A DNA stretch of 24,398 nt from Legionella sp. (lineage in GTDB: Bacteria > Pseudomonadota > Gammaproteobacteria > Legionellales > Legionellaceae). The notes beneath the pieces are model-generated. The model ran no database searches. It had not been told where the DNA came from and saw only the letters and a program-made list of their open reading frames with translations. Made by a program: the position numbers and the translations under genes. Numbering within the stretch: position 1 is the first letter of the stretch; every line of letters starts with the position of its first letter. This document shows, piece after piece, positions 22,290 to 24,398 of the stretch. The stretch covers positions 1-24,398 of the forward strand of contig SCSO01000201.1 in the NCBI GenBank assembly GCA_004297865.1. The letters run 5' to 3'.

Positions 22290-23612
22290 ATGACTCAAAT
22301 TATTTCCACCCCTAATGCTGAAAATTCGGATGCTTTTGGTTTTAACAGCCACTACCAATTTGGTTACTATGAAGCAGTAAACCACGGCCATCGCAACGCT
22401 CAGCAAGATGCTTTAACTTGGATGTCTCTTAGTGAGGCGGATTTAACTCCTAAATTCCCTGTAGGCCATTTAAATGCTCAAGACATTGGTTATCGCTTAT
22501 GGACTGCGTACCGTTTATTGGATAGCTCTTCATTAAAGGGTGGCACTACCGCCTCGACAACCGTTTATGATGGCAAAGGCAGTTTAATTACCGCGACTAT
22601 AGCGGACGCAGCCTCTTTTGCAGTAGCTTATGATGAGATAGGTAAACCTTTAGAAGTAATTCGTTTAAATCGTAGAGTTCATACTACTCAAAATAATGAT
22701 GAAATAGCCCGTATTTGTGAAAACGAAGGAAGTTTTATTTCCAGGAATCGGGTGAATGGCGCTCTAAATATTACTCGTTCTATTGGCGATCTGAGTTTGA
22801 AGCATTACGGAGTTTGCTCTGAAGCGGATATTGATATTTTTGATTTGCATGCTTGGAAAAAACAATTAGCTTCTCAAGGATTAGCCGTAAGTACTTTCCA
22901 AGTGATAAACGTTTGTGATGGTTTCACTGATCCTGCCGATGCTTTGGCCACAACAGAAATTAAACAAAAAGCAACAATGCCGCAAGAAGAACAAGATAAA
23001 CTCAGAAAGGTAAAACAAGAAAAATACCTCTTAGATATCTTAAACACTTTGAAGAATCCCGGTATCTTAAGAGAAGACCAATTAGCTAAGATTTTGGTTG
23101 ACCAAGCTTTGAAAGATGAATCCAAAGACAATGTTTCGGCAGCCGTGCATACACTTAAATTAGGAAGAAGAATGTTAATGGGTGTTTACGATGGTCATGG
23201 TTTTGATGACGCCGCTTGTTATGTGGCAGAGAATATCGGGTCTATCTTCAAAGCTCAGTGTAAATTAATTGCTGCAGAATATCGAAAACAAGTTTATAGT
23301 ATTTATAATAATTTAGTTAGTTATGAACGCGATAATCCTCAGTCCTTTAAGGGCACTGCTCAAAGCAGCACGAGTACAGTTAGTAGTCCGAAACCTATTC
23401 AACGCACTGATGCTATGACTAGAGCTTCTGTTCAAGCTTTACCTGGTCAATCAATATTCCCAATAGATAATGATGATGATATGAAAAGTAAAAAAGCTAA
23501 GTATGAAGAGACTCCAGTAAAACCTATTCTTAATTTCATTCCTGATGACGATGATGATGATTCAGTAAAACTTATTATTGCGGATGCACTGAGCAGAAAA
23601 GCAAAGGCTTGA
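22290..23612 (+). CDS. PP2C-like protein phosphatase with transposed DGHG segment, candidate effector
   Basis: This 440-residue protein has the sequence blocks of metal-dependent Ser/Thr phosphatases of the PP2C/PPM family: HRNAQQD (Arg35, Asp40), GGTTAST (84-90), TATIADAASF (Asp106), RVNGALNITRSIGD (ending Asp167), VINVCDGFTD (Asp210) and ESKDNVSA (Asp280, Asn281). The VYDGHG block with its helix (Asp301, His303, then YVAENIGSIF), normally found just after the first strand pair, is here at 299-320, after the last catalytic strand. All metal ligands are retained, so activity is plausible. The tail (about 350-440) is disordered, with two Asp clusters. AGGA six bases before the ATG supports the start. 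A paralogue with all ligands lost is at 15591-16769. Injection into hosts is inferred. Confidence 0.8.
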   Translation: MTQIISTPNAENSDAFGFNSHYQFGYYEAVNHGHRNAQQDALTWMSLSEADLTPKFPVGHLNAQDIGYRLWTAYRLLDSSSLKGGTTASTTVYDGKGSLITATIADAASFAVAYDEIGKPLEVIRLNRRVHTTQNNDEIARICENEGSFISRNRVNGALNITRSIGDLSLKHYGVCSEADIDIFDLHAWKKQLASQGLAVSTFQVINVCDGFTDPADALATTEIKQKATMPQEEQDKLRKVKQEKYLLDILNTLKNPGILREDQLAKILVDQALKDESKDNVSAAVHTLKLGRRMLMGVYDGHGFDDAACYVAENIGSIFKAQCKLIAAEYRKQVYSIYNNLVSYERDNPQSFKGTAQSSTSTVSSPKPIQRTDAMTRASVQALPGQSIFPIDNDDDMKSKKAKYEETPVKPILNFIPDDDDDDSVKLIIADALSRKAKA

Positions 23613-23640
23613 ACTTCGAATCTGTAACAAATACATCACC

Positions 23641-23731
23641 GCTCAATTAAGCACAAGGCAAGATCTGACTCTCGTCACTGGGCTTTCAGATAGGGTGTTA
23701 ACTGACCCCGCTTAGTGACGTGAAATTGAGC
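23641..23731. repeat. Nested inverted repeats after the PP2C-like gene
   Basis: GCTCAATT (23641-23648) pairs with AATTGAGC (23724-23731), and inside it CGTCACT (23673-23679) pairs with AGTGACG (23714-23720). The 91-base unit has no coding capacity. It may be the remnant of a small element or a long imperfect hairpin; it shares no obvious sequence with the other repeats. Confidence 0.4.
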
Positions 23732-23790
23732 AGCAGGTAGAGGCTTTAATGAAAGTTGCTTAAATGGGTTGTAAACTTTTGATTGATCAC

Positions 23791-23824
23791 GTAATTTGCA
23801 AATTACATCAAATTAACATATAAT
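23791..23824 (+). promoter_or_regulatory. Strong promoter with overlapping 16-bp palindromic operator
   Basis: TTGCAA (23796-23801) and a perfect TATAAT (23819-23824) have a 17-base spacer. The -35 box lies in the centre of the perfect palindrome GTAATTTGCAAATTAC (23791-23806). Transcription would start near 23831, 27 bases before the exported-protein gene. Confidence 0.65.
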
Positions 23825-23857
23825 GATTATTTTTTAAACTATTTGTAAAGGGTTTTT

Positions 23858-24289
23858 ATGAAAAAGTTGTTTATCATGTGTGCCTTATTATGGAGCTCAT
23901 TGTCTTTAGCTGATTCTGTAATAAATATTCCTTTTCCTAACGGTGGTTTACTAGAAGCCAAAGGTGGAAGAATTGCAATGGCTGCAAAGGGATATATCAT
24001 CCAAGGCGTTAGGTACAAAGTAACCTGTAATATCAAAACGCAGTCCACTATTATTGCTCAACTTTTTGCAAGTAACGGCCTGGTTGGTATCAGTGTTAAC
24101 GATGTTAAAATACCTGGTCGTGGTATAGTTCAAGTGTCTTTGAAACCAGGGGATAATAAAGTAGTTTACAGGGACATTATGGATGCAGGCTATGAAGGAG
24201 ATGATCATTATTCTGGTTTTGGTTTTATGAATCTTGATAATACAGAATCAGCTATAGTTACAAAATGCAGTGCTGAACCATTATTATAA
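23858..24289 (+). CDS. Exported protein of unknown function
   Basis: This 143-residue protein has a typical signal peptide (MKKLFIMCALLWSSLSLA, cleavage before DSV). The mature part is short, strand-rich and contains two cysteines (in KVTCNIK and VTKCSAE) that could form one disulfide joining the two ends of a compact beta domain. I do not recognise the family. AAAGG before the ATG is a good ribosome site, and a strong promoter with an operator-like palindrome precedes it, so it is a single-gene, probably regulated unit. The 109 bases after it hold no feature I can support. Confidence 0.72.
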   Translation: MKKLFIMCALLWSSLSLADSVINIPFPNGGLLEAKGGRIAMAAKGYIIQGVRYKVTCNIKTQSTIIAQLFASNGLVGISVNDVKIPGRGIVQVSLKPGDNKVVYRDIMDAGYEGDDHYSGFGFMNLDNTESAIVTKCSAEPLL

Positions 24290-24398
24290 TCAGCAACCTA
24301 CTACACTATAAATACCAAAATAGGAAAGATTAACATAGCTAATCAGACTACTGCTTTCCTAGCTTTGGAACATAACTGGTTATGAGTGTCATTTATTA

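Noticed and set aside
22563..22580. VYDGKG in the N-terminal half of the PP2C-like protein as the normal DGHG motif
   Set aside because: It falls after GTTAST, in the position of a loop between strands, and lacks the His and following helix; the true VYDGHG is at residues 299-304.
24321..24361. Inverted repeat TAGGAAAG/CTTTCCTA after the last gene as a terminator
   Set aside because: The loop is 25 bases and the stem AT-rich with no T-run, so chance is likely.
1..24398. CRISPR array or phage module
   Set aside because: No regularly spaced direct repeats and no phage structural, integrase or cas-like genes were seen.

Overview
The window looks like a chromosome segment of a Legionellales gammaproteobacterium (Legionella or a relative; the genus cannot be fixed from the sequence alone). 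The DNA is AT-rich. It carries a bacterial mevalonate-pathway operon and many proteins of the kind these bacteria inject into host cells: Sel1 and ankyrin repeats, a VipD-like patatin phospholipase, ADP-ribose-handling enzymes and PP2C-fold proteins. No secretion apparatus lies in the window, so effector status is inferred from family and context.

Layout. 1-1317: end of class II HMG-CoA reductase and an overlapping GHMP kinase (isoprenoid synthesis). 1401-1590: tRNA-Lys(UUU) and tRNA-Arg(UCG). 1664-4763: a Sel1-repeat protein, then on the minus strand a PARG-like macrodomain hydrolase preceded by a protein with ADP-ribosyltransferase motifs. 4904-5085: a nested inverted-repeat element that looks like a non-autonomous mobile element. 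5089-7274: two exported proteins on the minus strand and a barrel lipoprotein. 7337-7741: stand-alone GGQ release factor. 7784-11368: a 1194-residue UvrD-like helicase fused to ankyrin repeats. 11518-15582: alpha/beta hydrolase, the ergothioneine genes egtB and egtD, a tiny membrane protein and a DUF72 protein. 15591-16769: a degenerate PP2C-like protein. 17010-18778: ubiX and an MFS transporter. 18760-20679: patatin-like phospholipase, tail-to-tail with the transporter. 21039-24289: outer-membrane barrel protein, small Cys-rich secreted protein, a PP2C-like phosphatase and an exported protein.

The most unusual system is the pair of PP2C-fold paralogues (15591-16769 and 22290-23612). In both, the segment that normally carries the metal-binding DGHG motif near the N-terminus is moved to after the last catalytic strand. 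One copy keeps every recognisable metal ligand. The other has lost them all, giving a putative active phosphatase and a pseudophosphatase with the same rearranged fold. A second candidate system is the adjacent transferase-like and PARG-like gene pair, which could write and erase ADP-ribose. A third is the helicase-ankyrin fusion, whose architecture resembles eukaryotic TRANK1.

Palindromic repeats are common between genes (2255-2383, 4904-5085, 7283-7327, 7746-7786, 21006-21025). One copy supplies the stop codon of the helicase-ankyrin gene, and another probably supplies the ribosome binding site of the release-factor gene. Good sigma70-type promoters can be read ahead of several genes. In the case of the helicase gene the promoter moves the start codon inward.
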